NCBI GenBank assembly: GCA_030490835.1
Contig: CM059972.1
Location: 17,399,764 to 17,463,763 of the forward strand
Direction: 5' to 3'
From: Annona cherimola
Lineage: Eukaryota; Streptophyta; Magnoliopsida; Magnoliales; Annonaceae
Length of the DNA stretch: 64,000 bases
Shown: piece after piece, positions 42,491 through 55,870 of the stretch
How the letters are laid out: every line of letters starts with the position of its first letter
How positions within the stretch are numbered: the first letter of the stretch is position 1
The notes under the pieces: generated by a model
What the model saw: only the letters and a program-made list of their open reading frames with translations
What the model was told of the DNA's origin: nothing
Databases searched by the model: none
Position numbers and translations under genes: made by a program

Positions 42491-44040
42491 CACCGCTGTA
42501 GTCATAATAAGCAGAGTTGAAAAGTGGTTCTTTTTCTGTCTTCATTCCTTGCTTGGCAGTGTTGATATTCTGCGTCCATTTCTCATGCACCCATGTTCTC
42601 TCGCTAGGATCTGACGTGATCGCAAGAGCCAGTTCAATTAAAAACCCGTTAGATAATCTTGGGTCATTGGTAAAATTAGAGTAACCATATATATACAGCC
42701 AGTTTAATAAAATTGATATATCTAAAAAAATCGTCACAATATTTTTAAAATCACCAACCAAATTCGGCTCCGTAAACACGTCAATCTAGAGTCCTACTGT
42801 TTTTCGCAAAATCATGCATTCAAGGTACGTACGTCGACCTTCATTAAGCGAGAAAAAAAAAAAAAAGGTACGTGCGTCGACTCTCTACGACAATACAATG
42901 CCCGAAGTCCAGACTCCAGAATAGAGATGGGTTTGGTGCAAAGAACTCATTGGGCCCGATGCTCGCTCCACATTAGACATCCTGAGCGATCGAGTGGCCC
43001 ATGACAACATGTTCTGTCCAAATATATGAAAATTTATATTTTTGGATTTATGTATATATTTTTATTTTCAAAAATCGATATTTATGTCATTTTTACCCCA
43101 ACAAAAATGTTGATGTTAGAAAATCAATAAATATATACATATTCAAAAATTATAAATTTGGCATATGAATTAAATATGCTTAAGAAAATATTTATGAAAA
43201 ATAATAAAGTACACAAATTATAAGCTAGTCGGGGCCAACAAGATCATACCCCACTTTGTGTTAGCATGTTTTCAATAATTTAATTGCAGGTAAATATTTC
43301 TGCTGTCACTCGATCACAGAAGTCTTGTTGGGCCCTTCCGTGTCTCTTTTAAGTTTTCCAAAAATGTCAAGCCCGTTTAACTCTTCTTGAAAAATTTTAA
43401 AGTTTAACTATGGAAAGAACAAACAATTTAATAATATCATCACTTGATGACTAAATAGTTGACATGAGTATGTATAGAGTTTTAGAATAAGAAAGTTTAG
43501 GGTTCCAAGTTGAGTGAAAATAGTAGTCTCCTTATCCCTCCCTTGAAGTATACGTCCATGAGGTATATGATGCATGATAATTTTAGGCAAAGCCTGTGTA
43601 GCCATCCAATAATGGGAAAATAACCCAAGATACATTTGTAATTTTGGAAAAAAAAACATTCATTTGGTAAAAAAAAAATACATTTTAGTTTTATTTTTTT
43701 TCATATGGTCAAATATATATACTATAGAACCATGATGAACATCTCGAAGACCTTGGTTGCATAAACGTGAGGGTCACTCTTTTTTTATTAGTGTTTTATA
43801 AAATGCGATAATTGATATTACAATCAAATACATTCATAACCTTTAAATCATAGAGGGACAATTTTGTAAACCGTCGTACTGAGGGACAATCTAATGAACT
43901 ATAAATTCCACACACATGAGGGATATGGTAAAACCTGCACACAGACAATAAATAATAAAACCTACACAAACGCTGGACGCAGATAGCAAAAGTTGAAGAC
44001 AGCATTGCTTGTTCCATAAGCCCAGTGTCTAACCACGGCA
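42491..44040. other. spacer
   Basis: No gene is seen. An AT-rich palindrome-like block near 43015-43240 shares the ATTTTTGGATTTATGTATAT-type core of nearby fold-backs but has unclear ends. Confidence 0.35.
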
Positions 44041-44239
44041 CAACGCGTGAGGGTCACCCTTAACCATATAGCTCTGATGCATTTCATACTTATCTTTTAT
44101 ATTTTTAATTTATCACTATCCAAAATATCAAGATTTTTCTCTTATAAAAACATACTCACAACTTTATTCAATTATAATTCAACAGTTTGGATATTTGTGA
44201 AATTAGCTTTTCTGTCACTAATGTCCAATAACTTGTACC

Positions 44240-44720
44240 GACGCCTACCATGGGATGCTGCAAGGAGAAGTCACTGTACTGAAAGTTGTGGTACGAATGA
44301 GTGCACGAGAGCGGATATCGCTAATCATCGGCAGCGTGTTCTTTGTCCGTTTGTCTGTAGAAAGCGTCGCACAGCTCCGCCCCGGCGCATGTGCGATGAT
44401 TCCACGCCAAAAGCTGTCAACCTCACATTCTTCCACGTCATCATATGTCCGGCACGCCCGGACAGCGATGTCACGTGGGTCTTCGACGCGGTAAAACGAG
44501 CTCGCTCGCGTCCTTTGACTTGTTCGATGCTCGGGCGGGTTGCCATGGACAATGCGCGTGGACAAGACAGTTCCAAAGATTGCATGGAACATCCGATCAT
44601 TGTACAGACTAAAAATCTTGCCGACAGGTCTTGTGAAACAAGAGAGATACAGGAAAGAAGAGACGCATCGAAGTTGGATCCGAGAATGGCTATAAGCAAT
44701 TGGTAAATTATCGAGAGCTG
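44240..44720. other. GC-rich island with overlapping open frames, nature unknown
   Basis: This block of about 480 bp is markedly richer in GC than its surroundings. It is open in one + and two - frames (up to 219, 170 and 133 codons in total). No frame shows a recognisable domain, and frames open on both strands usually reflect few stop codons in GC-rich DNA. It could be a captured fragment, a decayed exon or a promoter island. Confidence 0.3.
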
Positions 44721-44774
44721 TGCCATTATTTGAATGGGAAGTACTCAAGTGGTGCATTATGTGTTAAAATCAAA

Positions 44775-45146
44775 CTTAGGGCACCGGTCTAACGTGCACT
44801 TATCTTTAATATGTCTTGGTGTTTTAATTTTTTTTTAAAAAAATTTATATGTGGTCCTAAACATGAATGTCCTGTATAGTTTTTTATAATTTTTTTTATG
44901 ATTTTTAATATTTTATTTTGAATCTTAAAAATAAAAAAGTCGTTTCTAATGTAATTATTTTTTTATTTTTAAAATTCGAAAATAAAATATAAAAAATAAT
45001 AAAAAAATGTAAAAAATTATACGCGGGACATTTATACTTGGGTCCAAATAAATATATAAAAAATTTTAAAAATAAAAATAAATTGTGTAATACATCGGGT
45101 GCACTAAATCTAAGTACACCCAGGAGCACTGAATCTAATTCCTAAG
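44775..45146. mobile_element. diverged fold-back element (372 bp)
   Basis: The ends are CTTAGG...CCTAAG with GTGCAC-type inner boxes, an AT-rich palindrome related in layout to the GGTGCA family. No target duplication was found. Confidence 0.4.
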
Positions 45147-48100
45147 ATTTATTGATTATATTTAGTGTCATACATGTAACTTAGATATCAAAAATTCACT
45201 AAAATCCATTTAATAGAATATTAAAATTTTATAAATATTTTTTTACAAATAAATAGGGTTAGGATTCACTCTTAAATAACTTTTTTCTTTGAATCCATAT
45301 TAATGCTTTATTTTTACAATCTACTATATATGCATAATAATGAAATTAATGAATTAAATGGATTTTATAACAAAAAATAAGTCTAACATGACAAATTAAT
45401 GCACCGATATCGTTTGGTACATCATGTAGTATGCAGCAAAGTTCTTCCCTAATTAAATTTAAACATTTGGTCTAAAAGAGCTTAGAGGCCTGATTCACGA
45501 TTTTCATAAGCTTATGTTTTAGGTACATGATTGTTTTAAGTTGTAGTCATGCCTGAATTGGTTATACCTTCATTGATTAATTAACGTGGGTAGATTTAAG
45601 TATAAATGGAGCTGGAGTATTAACTATTTTTGAAGCTTATTTATAACAATGATCTCTCCCCAATTAACTAATTATCCCTTTATTAGCAATTTGATTGTGA
45701 AAAGGTAGCTTGTGATTACACATAGTTAAAGGCGACAAAATCTCCTTCTATAGCATATCTAGCGTCACCATCAATTTTTTCGAGACGAAATTTTCTGTAG
45801 ATGAGTCCAATTAAAAGAAGGTATTAAAATAAAAGAATTGTTTGACTAAGTGAAAATTCCTTTCCGATTGGTAAGTGGGGTCCAAATTTAAAATCTATCC
45901 TAAATCATGAGATCCTAAGAGAACGAAAGGAATCCAATATTTTGACACAGCACATTCTTGTCTTCCACTTTTCCATGTCATGACACCTATCAATTGGTAA
46001 TTCTTGAGTCAAATTGTGTTTCACAAGTTTTATTCACCATAATATTAATTTGATCAAATTCAAATGAAGTGTCATATCCGTTAATTTTTATTTAGCCGAA
46101 TACTACTTATTTCCTTCAAAATTAGCCTGTGCCAATAAAATTTAACAAATCGTACAAATTTGCATTTTTTTAACTCAAAGTTCCTTCTATAATTAATTAA
46201 TGAGGAGCATACATGAAAAATCTGACCCCAAAAACAAATTGTAGTAGCTAAAAAAACAAATGCTTTCTGAACAAATACTACTACAATAAAATTTATTACA
46301 TGTGAATTTTTTTTTGGGCCAAATGGACCTAATGCTGCTAAGCATTGTATTAATTGTATTTAAAATTTTATTGCTATTTGCAACTACATTTAATGTAAAA
46401 GTTCTACATTAACCAAATGTTGTCACTCAAAAGTAATCAAGTATATATAACTAATTAAATGTCACTAATGGGTCGCATCAGTCTCCCTTTATTACATGGG
46501 TGTCTCTGGTTCAATATCCTCCGTCCGCATATGGAGGTAACTTTATTCATGGTATTTGTTTTTCTCGAGTTTCTATAGAAGCATCCACTAAGTGTGTATT
46601 TAAGAATTATTGTTAGTAAAAATTAGATTATTAGTTAGATATTTGTAGAATATTGTATTAATTTAGGAATTATTGTTAGTAAAAATTAGATTATTGGTTA
46701 GATATTTATAGAATATTGGTAGAAAAATTGTAAGAATGTCTTAGAGCCCGATTATAATACAAGTTGAGATGATGCAATATATATGAAATCAAAAAATATA
46801 TGTAAATTAAATAATTAATTATACCTGAAATATTTTGAAAAAAGCAGCTAAATAATATGCTACTGAAAAATTAGCTTCTTAAAACGAAATTTATTTGGGG
46901 TGAAAACCTATACGTCTGGCCGTCCATGCTAATTGATGGCTCCAATAATCGTGGCGATAGCACAAGTTAGGGAATGATAAAGGCCAATATCTCTTGCACG
47001 TGATCACGTGATCTTCCCCACCTTATCCAAGACCATTTCCACTCAACTGCTAAAGAAAATTTCACAGGCAATCTAGCAATTGTTTTTTTTTTTTTTTTAG
47101 GTTGGTTTTCAAAAACTTGTGGGACACTACCCACCTCCCCAAATTCATGCCTTACTCATGCATGTCTCCCCATCAAGCTTATCATTAAAGCCTCCGTGAC
47201 TTGAGTAATGGCAATGATCCCAAAAGCATGAAATTTGTGAGTCCCCACGGCTCTCAACCTGCAATTTCGGGTGGAACTTGGCCTGCATGACCTGCTGCAG
47301 CCGGTGAAGATTGGACCGCTCATGGGAATAGGTCACACGCCCATGCATGCAGGCGATCATTGGGTCAAGCTGGTTGAGAAGTGCCTCATGACTGCCTTTT
47401 GACCTCCCCCTAAAAAGAGTAAAAATGGGGGTGGATCGAATCCTAAGTGCTTTTTGCCGTGCACGAGGTCTACATGCACAATCTCATGACTTTAATTAAA
47501 TTACTTTGGGGCCAGGATGATCTTTTGGCCGGCCAGCTGATGATATATATGATCGATCTATATATTTAGAACCCCTAAAGATGGGATAACCATATCATTC
47601 TACATCAGTGAATTGAAGAATACCCATTTCTTAATTTTCATGGATTCATCAAATAATCGCGTCTATTATATTAATAAAGGATAAACCTAATTAAGTTACT
47701 GATTCATGCCTAGTGATGCATGCTAATTGTTACTAGCTAATTAATAGACATTGTTACTCTTCAAAAAATTTTAATAAAAATTGTCTTGCGGTAACAAAAT
47801 TGGTCATCATCAATATCAATTTTGAGCAAAATCATTATGAATGTCTCCGTTGCTTGCTCATGGGCGTCAACAGCAATTTCAGCAAAATGATTGACATCAA
47901 CAACGGTTCCGGCAAAAGAATGGTTGCTTAAATCATTTCGCTTTATGAAATTCCTTTTAGCGATATTCTAAATTTTAAAATATATTTTGATTAATATTCG
48001 TCCAAGTATTGCCTTTTTTACCAATTAACTTCGGATTTAATCCAAATGTTCAGACTATTTGCATTTTCTGTCTATTTTTATTATTTTATCATTTTATCTC

Positions 48101-48920
48101 ATAATTATTCATTTTAGAAAATGATTCGCTTGTGATTTTTATTTGCAAAAATACCTCTATTATCGACTTTAACTAAATTTTGTTATTTGTAAGGTCATGT
48201 GATGATGTCTCTAACAAAGTTGATAATAGAGGGTGTTTTTTGCAAAATCAATGGGTATTGAGTAAAATCGATAAATTACAATTATATAAAAAAAAAAAGA
48301 TGAGGCCGCAAAAAACGAACAGCCCCCTTTTCACCGTGCCGAGGAAGATTAAGGGGGTGCTAAGGTTTAGAAGTCATGGGTAAATGAAGCTGACAAATGG
48401 TCAATGAGCCGCCGACTAATAAAAAGTGAGTGTTTAAAAAACGAATCCTGTTGGAGAGAGTTTTAGATTTTGATAAAACAATAATCATGGCATGTACTTG
48501 CATTGATTAAAGTATATAATGAGTCTATTTTGTTGGAGGTCTATCCCATGAAAAGCATGACAATGATGATTAGCTAGCAATGATTCCCCATGTTCTTTAC
48601 TTGTCTGTATAATTAACTTTTTTTTTTTTTTTTTAATTGGGTCTGTATAATTAACTAACTTTCACTTTATGTATGTCGCGGAAGGATTCAGTGCTGCATG
48701 TACACAGTATACCCATATCTGCGGTGCCGTTAAATGGACCCCAAGCTTATGCTTTATTCAAAGTTCAAATCATTTATTTAACTTAAAACAAGAGTTTTAT
48801 TAAAAATTAAAGATGCGTGTAATTCCTATATCTGCTAATGATGGTCTAAAATGTTCAGAGTCTGTCGCCATGGGTCAGCACTAAGAAAAGATCACCAGAC
48901 ATTTTTTAAAAAAAATGATC
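45147..48920. other. AT-rich spacer without recognised genes
   Basis: A CTACTACAATAAAATTT block near 46278 is a possible CACTA-like end. A short direct repeat (AGGAATTATTGTTAGTAAAAATTAGATTATT type) recurs near 46602 and 46664. Nothing else is supported. Confidence 0.35.
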
Positions 48921-49337
48921 TTATTAGTCCGGGCTAAGTAACAACTTACTTAGTCTATCCTAAAAAAATTCGTTTAATTTTTTTTAATTTTTTCGCACTT
49001 TCTTATCTCAATGTATTTAACATATAAATCAAGTTTTACTATTTTTAGATATATATATATATTTTTTAAAAATTTTTAAACAAAGATGTATTTTAGCCAT
49101 TTTCAACAGTTAAAAATGGCTAACATACTCCCTGTTTAAAAATCTTTAAAAAATATACACATATTAAAGATATAAAATTTAATTTATATGTTAAATATAT
49201 AAAGATAGTAAAGCTTAATTTATATATTAAATACATCTATATTTTAACAATTTCATGGAAAAAGTAAAAAAAAATTAATTCATTTTTTGAGGTGAACTAA
49301 GTGCACGGTTTTTGGAGGTGGGCTAAATAAGTCATTT
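48921..49337. mobile_element. fold-back element related to 35075-35741
   Basis: The arms start CTTATTAGTCCGGGCTAAG and, in complement, CTTATTTAGCCCACC. The interior is palindromic and AT-rich. No target duplication is seen. Confidence 0.4.
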
Positions 49338-49447
49338 CTTAAACCAAGATAATGGAATTACTTCTTTTTTTGTGAAAAAAATCTCAAAGTGGCTGCTATC
49401 TTCAAAAAAAACCATGAGAAAATAGGAGAATTTACTATGTGCATTAA

Positions 49448-49836
49448 GGGGTTGTAGTTGTGCCTCAATGCACCCGGGTGCATACAATCATTTTTTAAAA
49501 TATTTTTTTGAATTTTTTTTATTCAATGGTTAATCTAAGTGTATTTAACATATGTTTCAATTTTTACCAATTTTGGATATTTTTAGATATTTTTTTTAGA
49601 TTTTTAAAAATAAGTGGCATTTTAGTAATTTTGAATTACTAAAAATGCCACTGACTTTTAAAAATCTAAAAAAAAAATCTAAAAGTCTCCAAAAATGGTA
49701 AAAATTTATACATATGTTAAATACACATAGATTAACAGCTTCATGTAAAAAAATTTTAAAAAAAATTACAAAAATAAGTGTAATACAACTGGGTGCATTA
49801 AGGCTCAATGCACCCGCGTGCATACGATTACAGCCG
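49448..49836. mobile_element. fold-back MITE of the GGTGCA family (389 bp)
   Basis: The ends are GGGGTTGTAGTTGTG and, in complement, CGGCTGTAATCGTATGCA, with CTCAATGCACCCG boxes inside both. The 9-bp flanks GTGCATTAA (49439-49447) and ATGCATTAA (49837-49845) match 8/9. Confidence 0.7.
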
Positions 49837-51627
49837 ATGCATTAAAGAGTACAAAGTATCCCCGAACAGAGTTATCCGTTTCTTTTTTTATCTATATTTA
49901 CTACTCATTCAGTAGTACATTTTTCCAATTTGTTTCAATGGATATTTTAATCCAATAATAAAAAATGACACTCCTAATGCAAATGGAAGATAGAAGCTCT
50001 CCATCCCAAGTTTTATACTTGACCAGCTGGCATAAAGCTAGAAATGTGACCGACTCGTGGTGACTTTTATGCTTTTATAGACAAAGAAAAGCTTTACAAT
50101 ATTTTTGGTGATTTATAGCATTTTTAATAGTATTTTTGATAGGAAAATAGCAAAACAAGAGAGAAGCTTAGAGGTGATCGAGTGGAACTATTTCTCTAGT
50201 TTTAAGTGTCCTTTATATAGCTTCTATTGCACCTGAGAAAGATTGATTTCTTTGAGATGCATCAACTAAAGCTCATTATAGGATCGTATACAATGTGTAG
50301 ATTTGGAGGCCATTGATATAATGAGGTGGTGTTATAGGTACTAACATTTATACCTCCATAATTGGGTAAAGAGGTGACCCAGGGTGGTGGCCTGGGCAAT
50401 CATGTGCACATGTAAACATTCCAAGTGGCCATAACAAAGGATTACATATCTATCCAAGTTTGCATGTTTTCGTCCTCAATTTATGCACCTGTTAGCATAT
50501 TTTCTCATAAACTACGGTGATATATGCACTATTAAATCATTTCCTATATATTTACAACAAGAAATCAAGCAAAAATACAACAAGGGCCAACATCAATTAG
50601 AATATTAAAACTGGCCTAACTTAATTAATTAAAAAGTTACAAGGATTTTAAACTGTAAATGGCATTTGGCCATCTGCGACTTGACTTACTATAGTCAGAT
50701 TTTGATGGCGATAAAATTCGGGTGTCTTTGCAATCTAATTGTCTTGCTCCTTCAAGTAGTCTCTTGGATTCAATTGGATCAGCCATTAATTTATTATAAA
50801 TGTATCTTAAATCTAATTTATTTTCTTTGTAATAAAAGCCGTCGTCCAAATTAAACATGGTTGGAGGACTAATAAACGAACAAAATTAAAATTAGCTTGT
50901 ACTAGCGATTTTTTGCAACAGATGTAAGAATTTCAACCAACAATTGCAACCAAAACAAATTTCGTTGCGAATGGTGCCTGCAATTGCAACCAAAGGAAGC
51001 TTCATTCCTATTTGTGGTACGTTATCTATAAATTGCAACGAAATACTTCTCGTTGAAAAAAGTGGTTGCTATGTAATATACAATTGCAACGAAAGTTTAG
51101 AAAGATTTTGTTGCAATCAATAAGTTACATTTGCAACCAAATGAGAGTTTGTTCCTCGTCACGAAATAAAAATATATATTTGCATAAACGGAAAATATTT
51201 ATTAGAATTAGATATTTTTAAATAATATTTTACATCAGAAAATACTTATTAGTATCAAAATATTTTTAAACAGAAAAATTAAATTTTTTAAAATATCCAA
51301 ATTTGTATTTAAAAATTATTTTATTATGTTTTATAGTAAAAATTAATTATTAATTGAGCTTATGAATAATATTCATTGAAATTAATTAATGATATAAAAA
51401 TGCATTATTTAAATAAGTGGATTATGAATTAATGACTTGAGAATGACATAATATACCATCTAAAATGAAGAAACTAAAATCACAAGGTAGGAAAAATATA
51501 TTAAATAGAATGTACATATATAATACATCAATTAAAAAGCCATTGTAGGTAACCCGCACGTTTGCCAGCCAAAGGAGTACTAGCCACAATTGCCAATTTC
51601 GGCTCCCACTTCAACTAGGCATGATGC

Positions 51628-51954
51628 ACTTAGCTCATGCTAAAAAAATCTAATTAAAAAGCTTTTTATTTTAATCTAAATTTATTTAATATATAAATTA
51701 AAATTTATTATTTTTGGAGATATGTATATATTTTTTAGATTTTAAAATATACGGTTACTTTAGTAATTTTTATCTATAAAAATGGCTAAAATATCTCTAT
51801 GTTTAAAAATCTAAAAAAAATATGTACATATATCCAAAATGATAAATTTTGATTTATGCATTTAATACATATAGATGAGTAAGTTTATGGAAGAAAAAAA
51901 TTTTAATAAATAATTTGTTGATAGAATAAATAATTTTTTTAGAGTTAGCTAAGT
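51628..51954. mobile_element. fold-back element
   Basis: The arms are ACTTAGCTCATGCTAAAAAAA and, in complement, ACTTAGCTAACTCTAAAAAAA, with a palindromic AT-rich core. Confidence 0.45.
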
Positions 51955-52060
51955 AAAACATTACTAATTATCCCAGCTTACTGATCAACATCAGTGTTGT
52001 AAGGACCCGGGAACCAGAACCGGAAAACGAAAGGGCGTCAGTGCTTTTGCTTTTTTTCCT

Positions 52061-52203
52061 CCCAAAATCCCGACTCCCACCCGCCCATTATGCAGCCAAC
52101 CCTGGTTCCCCAAAATCCTGACTCCCTCCCACCCATTATGCAGCCAACCATGGTTCCCCAAAATCCTGACTCCCTCCCACCCATTATCCAGCCAACACTA
52201 GTT
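52061..52203. repeat. 48-bp tandem repeat, three units
   Basis: The units begin CCCAAAATCCYGACTCCC and pass through CCCATTATGCAGCCAACC. Units two and three are almost identical, unit one is more diverged. Confidence 0.8.
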
Positions 52204-53431
52204 CCCACCTCCCCCTCACAACTCTAGTCAACGATCTCCTCTCCTCTCAGCGGCAGCAGCCCAGCTAGTCAACCAGCTCATTCCCAGCACCTTCATTTTT
52301 CGGTCGCCTCCCATTGGTGAAAACTCCTAGTTGCCCATAGCTGAAAACGCCTAGCTGGCAGTTACCCCGAACTCCTTCACCGCCTTCGACGTCGGCGATC
52401 TCGTCACGACGGCTGCACCGTGGCAGAAGCAGCACAGAACAGTAAAGCAACAGCTTGTCCAGCACTCCATCAGCATCAATCCCTGTTCGGTTACCATCTC
52501 CGAGCTCCCTGCTATTTTCTTTGATTTGCAATTGGACCTTTGTTTGCTATCTTCTTTTTTATTTCATGATAGTCGAATCTGTAATATGTAATTTGTAATG
52601 GCTGCTTGCCCACGACAGTGGCCTGTTGCCGTCGAAGGTAAGGGAGATGAAAATATTGGGGTTTTTCAAATTTCTGGCAAAGTATATGGAAACCATAGGG
52701 CTTTTGTTAAATCCATGTAGATCATCATACAAGGCATTAAAATCATGAAAATAAGAATCTAAATCAAACTCTATACCTTAGATTTGGTTGTATAGCCATG
52801 GGGTGTATTAGGGTTCTGAAAAAACCCATTCAAATCGTGGGATGACCATGTAATTCGTGTTAGAGATAAATAGATTTTAATTTTCCTTTGCTAATTCACG
52901 AGTTTAGGAAAAGATTTAACTTCCCATCAAGTCCTAACTAGTGTACGGTTATGGAAATTGTGGATTGGCATAGGGCTTATTTATTATTTATTTATGTAGT
53001 GTTTCATGTATGATTTTTAAGCTATAAGAGTGTTGCAAAACCGCTGGACATGGTGGCCGTCACAGGGTAGCCATGTATACATTATTTTGGGCAGCAATCC
53101 AGCTTGAAAATGGAAAATTTATTAGTTTAAAATTCTATGGAGATAACATAGGTAAAAATCCTCAAGTTTTAAAGCTGAAACTGAGCTTATATATGGGTCT
53201 TTTGCATTTCAATATATATGTATTAGATGAAAATTTCTGATCCTATTGTGATTTGGGCTTTTTCTCCCACCTTTCCCTTCCTTAAACATTCCTTCAATTT
53301 TCTGTGCCAAATTTCTCTTCCTTTGCATCATGAGAATCCCAGCTATGAAAATGGGAATGCATAAATGAAATGAGATGAAAAAATGATTTTTGCTTGCAGG
53401 TGATTTGGGTTGTGGTTGCTTTCATTTGCAG

Positions 53432-53529
53432 GGTGATTAATCTTCCTCCAGTGGAGATTAAGGAGCATGATTTATGCGTCAAAATGGTTGCAGCTCCAAT
53501 CAATCCTTCGGATATTAATAGGATTGAAG
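53432..53529 (+). pseudogene. MECR-like: single captured exon of mitochondrial enoyl-[ACP]/trans-2-enoyl-CoA reductase
   Basis: The 98-bp segment is bounded by TTTGCAG and |GTTTTG, valid splice sites. It encodes VINLPPVEIKEHDLCVKM and AAPINPSDINRIEG, the N-terminal part of the MDR-fold reductase of mitochondrial fatty acid synthesis. The preceding and following exons (the VYPVRPP part and the Rossmann fold) are not found nearby. It is therefore a gene fragment with some flanking intron, sitting within a probable CACTA-like element. The parent gene must be elsewhere. Confidence 0.75.
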
Positions 53530-55314
53530 GTTTTGTTGTTAATTTCCTTAGTGCTTTGTTTTGAACATGTTAGGTGGCAAAGGGGGTGTTAGAAAGACTA
53601 AGTTGCGCTGCTACTCTTGCTGTCAATTTTGCAACTCATGGGCATCCTACCATTGTAATCTCTATTGGTTCTGCTCATTCTTTGAGTGATTCGTCTAGTC
53701 AAGAGATTCTCTCACTCTAACTACCATTTATATTTGTCATTGAGGTCCAACAATAGGGATGATTGTGAGGACCAAGTCCTTAATAATTATTACAGTTTTT
53801 GCTGTCACTACTAGCCAGTTGTTTAGGAGTTTGTGCCCCATACAGTTGTATACCCTTGGACAGATACATATGAATCTAGGATAATAAATTGTTGTTGATG
53901 TTGATGCCTAGCTCTTTCTTGTTAATTTCACATTTGTTTATTTGTCTTAACTCTTTCTATTAACAGACCTAGGCCATTAAAATAACCATTTTCTACCTAG
54001 TTGAAATGTTTTCAAATTCTTTGTCTAGGTTCGGCCACTTCAATTCCTTCAACTCTTATCTCTTTTGTAATCCCTTCTAGTGCCTTGTTGGAAACTTAGA
54101 AATTTCTAAATTTAGGAAGAATATTGACTAGTGAAAGAATATAAAAAATATTAAACTTATCCATGTGATGCTTCAATGCAACTGTTAGAGAGTAAGTAGT
54201 CACTATGGAACATGCAACCCTTCTTTAATGGATGATTTGGAAACATATTCTAGTGTTTCTTGTTTCATTGATTTGTATACTTCTATTTTTTTTCTCAATT
54301 TTTTACAGGGCTATGAAGGCGTAATGACATTCTTTGGGAATTATCATCTTGGGATAGGGCATTTATTTAGGGACATGTTTATTTGACAAAGTTATATACA
54401 TATTTAATTAGAAAACATTCTATTGATATAAATTTTAGCTATGTAAACTATGAATTATGTATGGATTTTTTTTTTATGGGATTATGTATGGATGTTGAAA
54501 GTAATAAAATGTATGAATTTTTTAATGTCAATAATGTGCTTTTGATTATGCTACTAGGTGATTGCAAAATGCCAACAAAATATTTTGTCAACGTTTTTCC
54601 GTTCCAAATGATATTAGGCAGAATGGGCTGTTTATTTTTTTTTTGCAACCATTTTTCGTGTTGCAAATAACCCTAGGCGGAGGCGGGTCGGTCCTTTGCA
54701 ACAAAATTTTTCGTTGCTAATGATGCTAAGCGGAAATTTGCAACCAAACACTTGGTTGCTATTGTATAATATTTACAACCATTTCTGATTTGGTTGCTAT
54801 ATGATTTTAGCGTCGGGCCTATACCATATTAGCAGCAAAAAGCCTCAACTATTGAGCAGTTTTGTTGTAGTGAATTCTGCTGTCGTGTAATATGAACCAC
54901 TTTAATGTCTGATATACGTATATATGTCTATTGTGAAAAATAAATTTTATTTACAATATGGTGTGAGATACGGCGATCATCAAATGTCTGGCTAACGTCA
55001 AAATTAAAGCTTTGGGTGGAGAAATAATATCCGTGTCGTGTTGTCACGGACAAGCCACAAATATTAATTAAGCCCTTCACTAGCTACAGACAGCAATATC
55101 GGCAACCGTACCGCATTTGCTGTGCCGTGACAGTGCTGCAAGTTATACATGACCATGGCCCAAAATTCACGTCCCGATAAATCTCATTCATTAGATATTG
55201 ATGGGAGACGATGCCAAATTGATAAGATTCAATAGCTATCTATTAATGCGTTCACACTGATCATTCAGATCGCCCCGAAAATAAAATTTTAGTTAACTAT
55301 ATATATAGAAGTGG

Positions 55315-55870
55315 TATAGAGAACTCCGTTTCTATATAACCAAGTTACACAAAAGAGGAGTTATGTAATTCCTTTAAAATTTAAGATTTTGATCTTTGAT
55401 GAAAAATCTAATCCATTTATTGTATTTAACATCGTTTGTTTATATAAAAAATTAAGTGTCATCTCAATCAAATACGTTTATGGGTCACATTTATTAGAAA
55501 ATATATATTCATGTTTAAATTATGAAAAATACTAAAATATCAATTTTAAAGTAATATTTTCCACATCTAAACCGTCCAAAATATCATTTCTATAAGAATA
55601 AATGATTCTATGAAGTATTATTACATTTTAATACATGTGTAAATAGATCTAAATATTTTTTCATAATTTACATATGAATATATATTTTTTGAACAAATGT
55701 AGCCAATAAACATATTTGATTGGGATGAAACTTAGTCTCCTAGATAACCAAATGATGTTAAATACAATGAATGAATTGGATTTTCTATTAAAGAACAAAA
55801 TCTTAGATTTTAAAGGAGTTACATGAACCTACTTTTATTTAACCAGGTTATATAGAAGCGAGACCGATAT
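55315..55870. repeat. long inverted-repeat element (about 556 bp)
   Basis: The arms share TTCTATATAACC, ACTCCTTTAAAAT, AAGATTTTG and ATTGTATTTAACATC blocks in inverse order. Its core recurs at 36740-37050 and 37290-37600, so this is a dispersed family. Confidence 0.6.

Larger units (their letters stand above)
50890..54872. mobile_element. CACTA-like element carrying a captured gene fragment
   Basis: The right end TTTTGTTGTAGTG (54860-54872) is in complement CACTACAACAAAA. Both sides carry clustered TTGCAACCAAA/TTGGTTGC motifs, at 50910-51140 and 54645-54800, as CACTA subterminal regions do. The left terminus is not a clean CACTA (GTACTAGCGATTTTTTGCAAC at about 50899), so the left limit is uncertain. 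The interior holds a fold-back (51628-51954), a 48-bp tandem array and an MECR exon. No transposase is seen. Confidence 0.45.

Noticed and set aside
44047..44706. 219-codon open frame
   Set aside because: It starts in AT-rich non-coding sequence, has no recognisable domain and overlaps equally open frames on the other strand. Kept only as an unexplained island.
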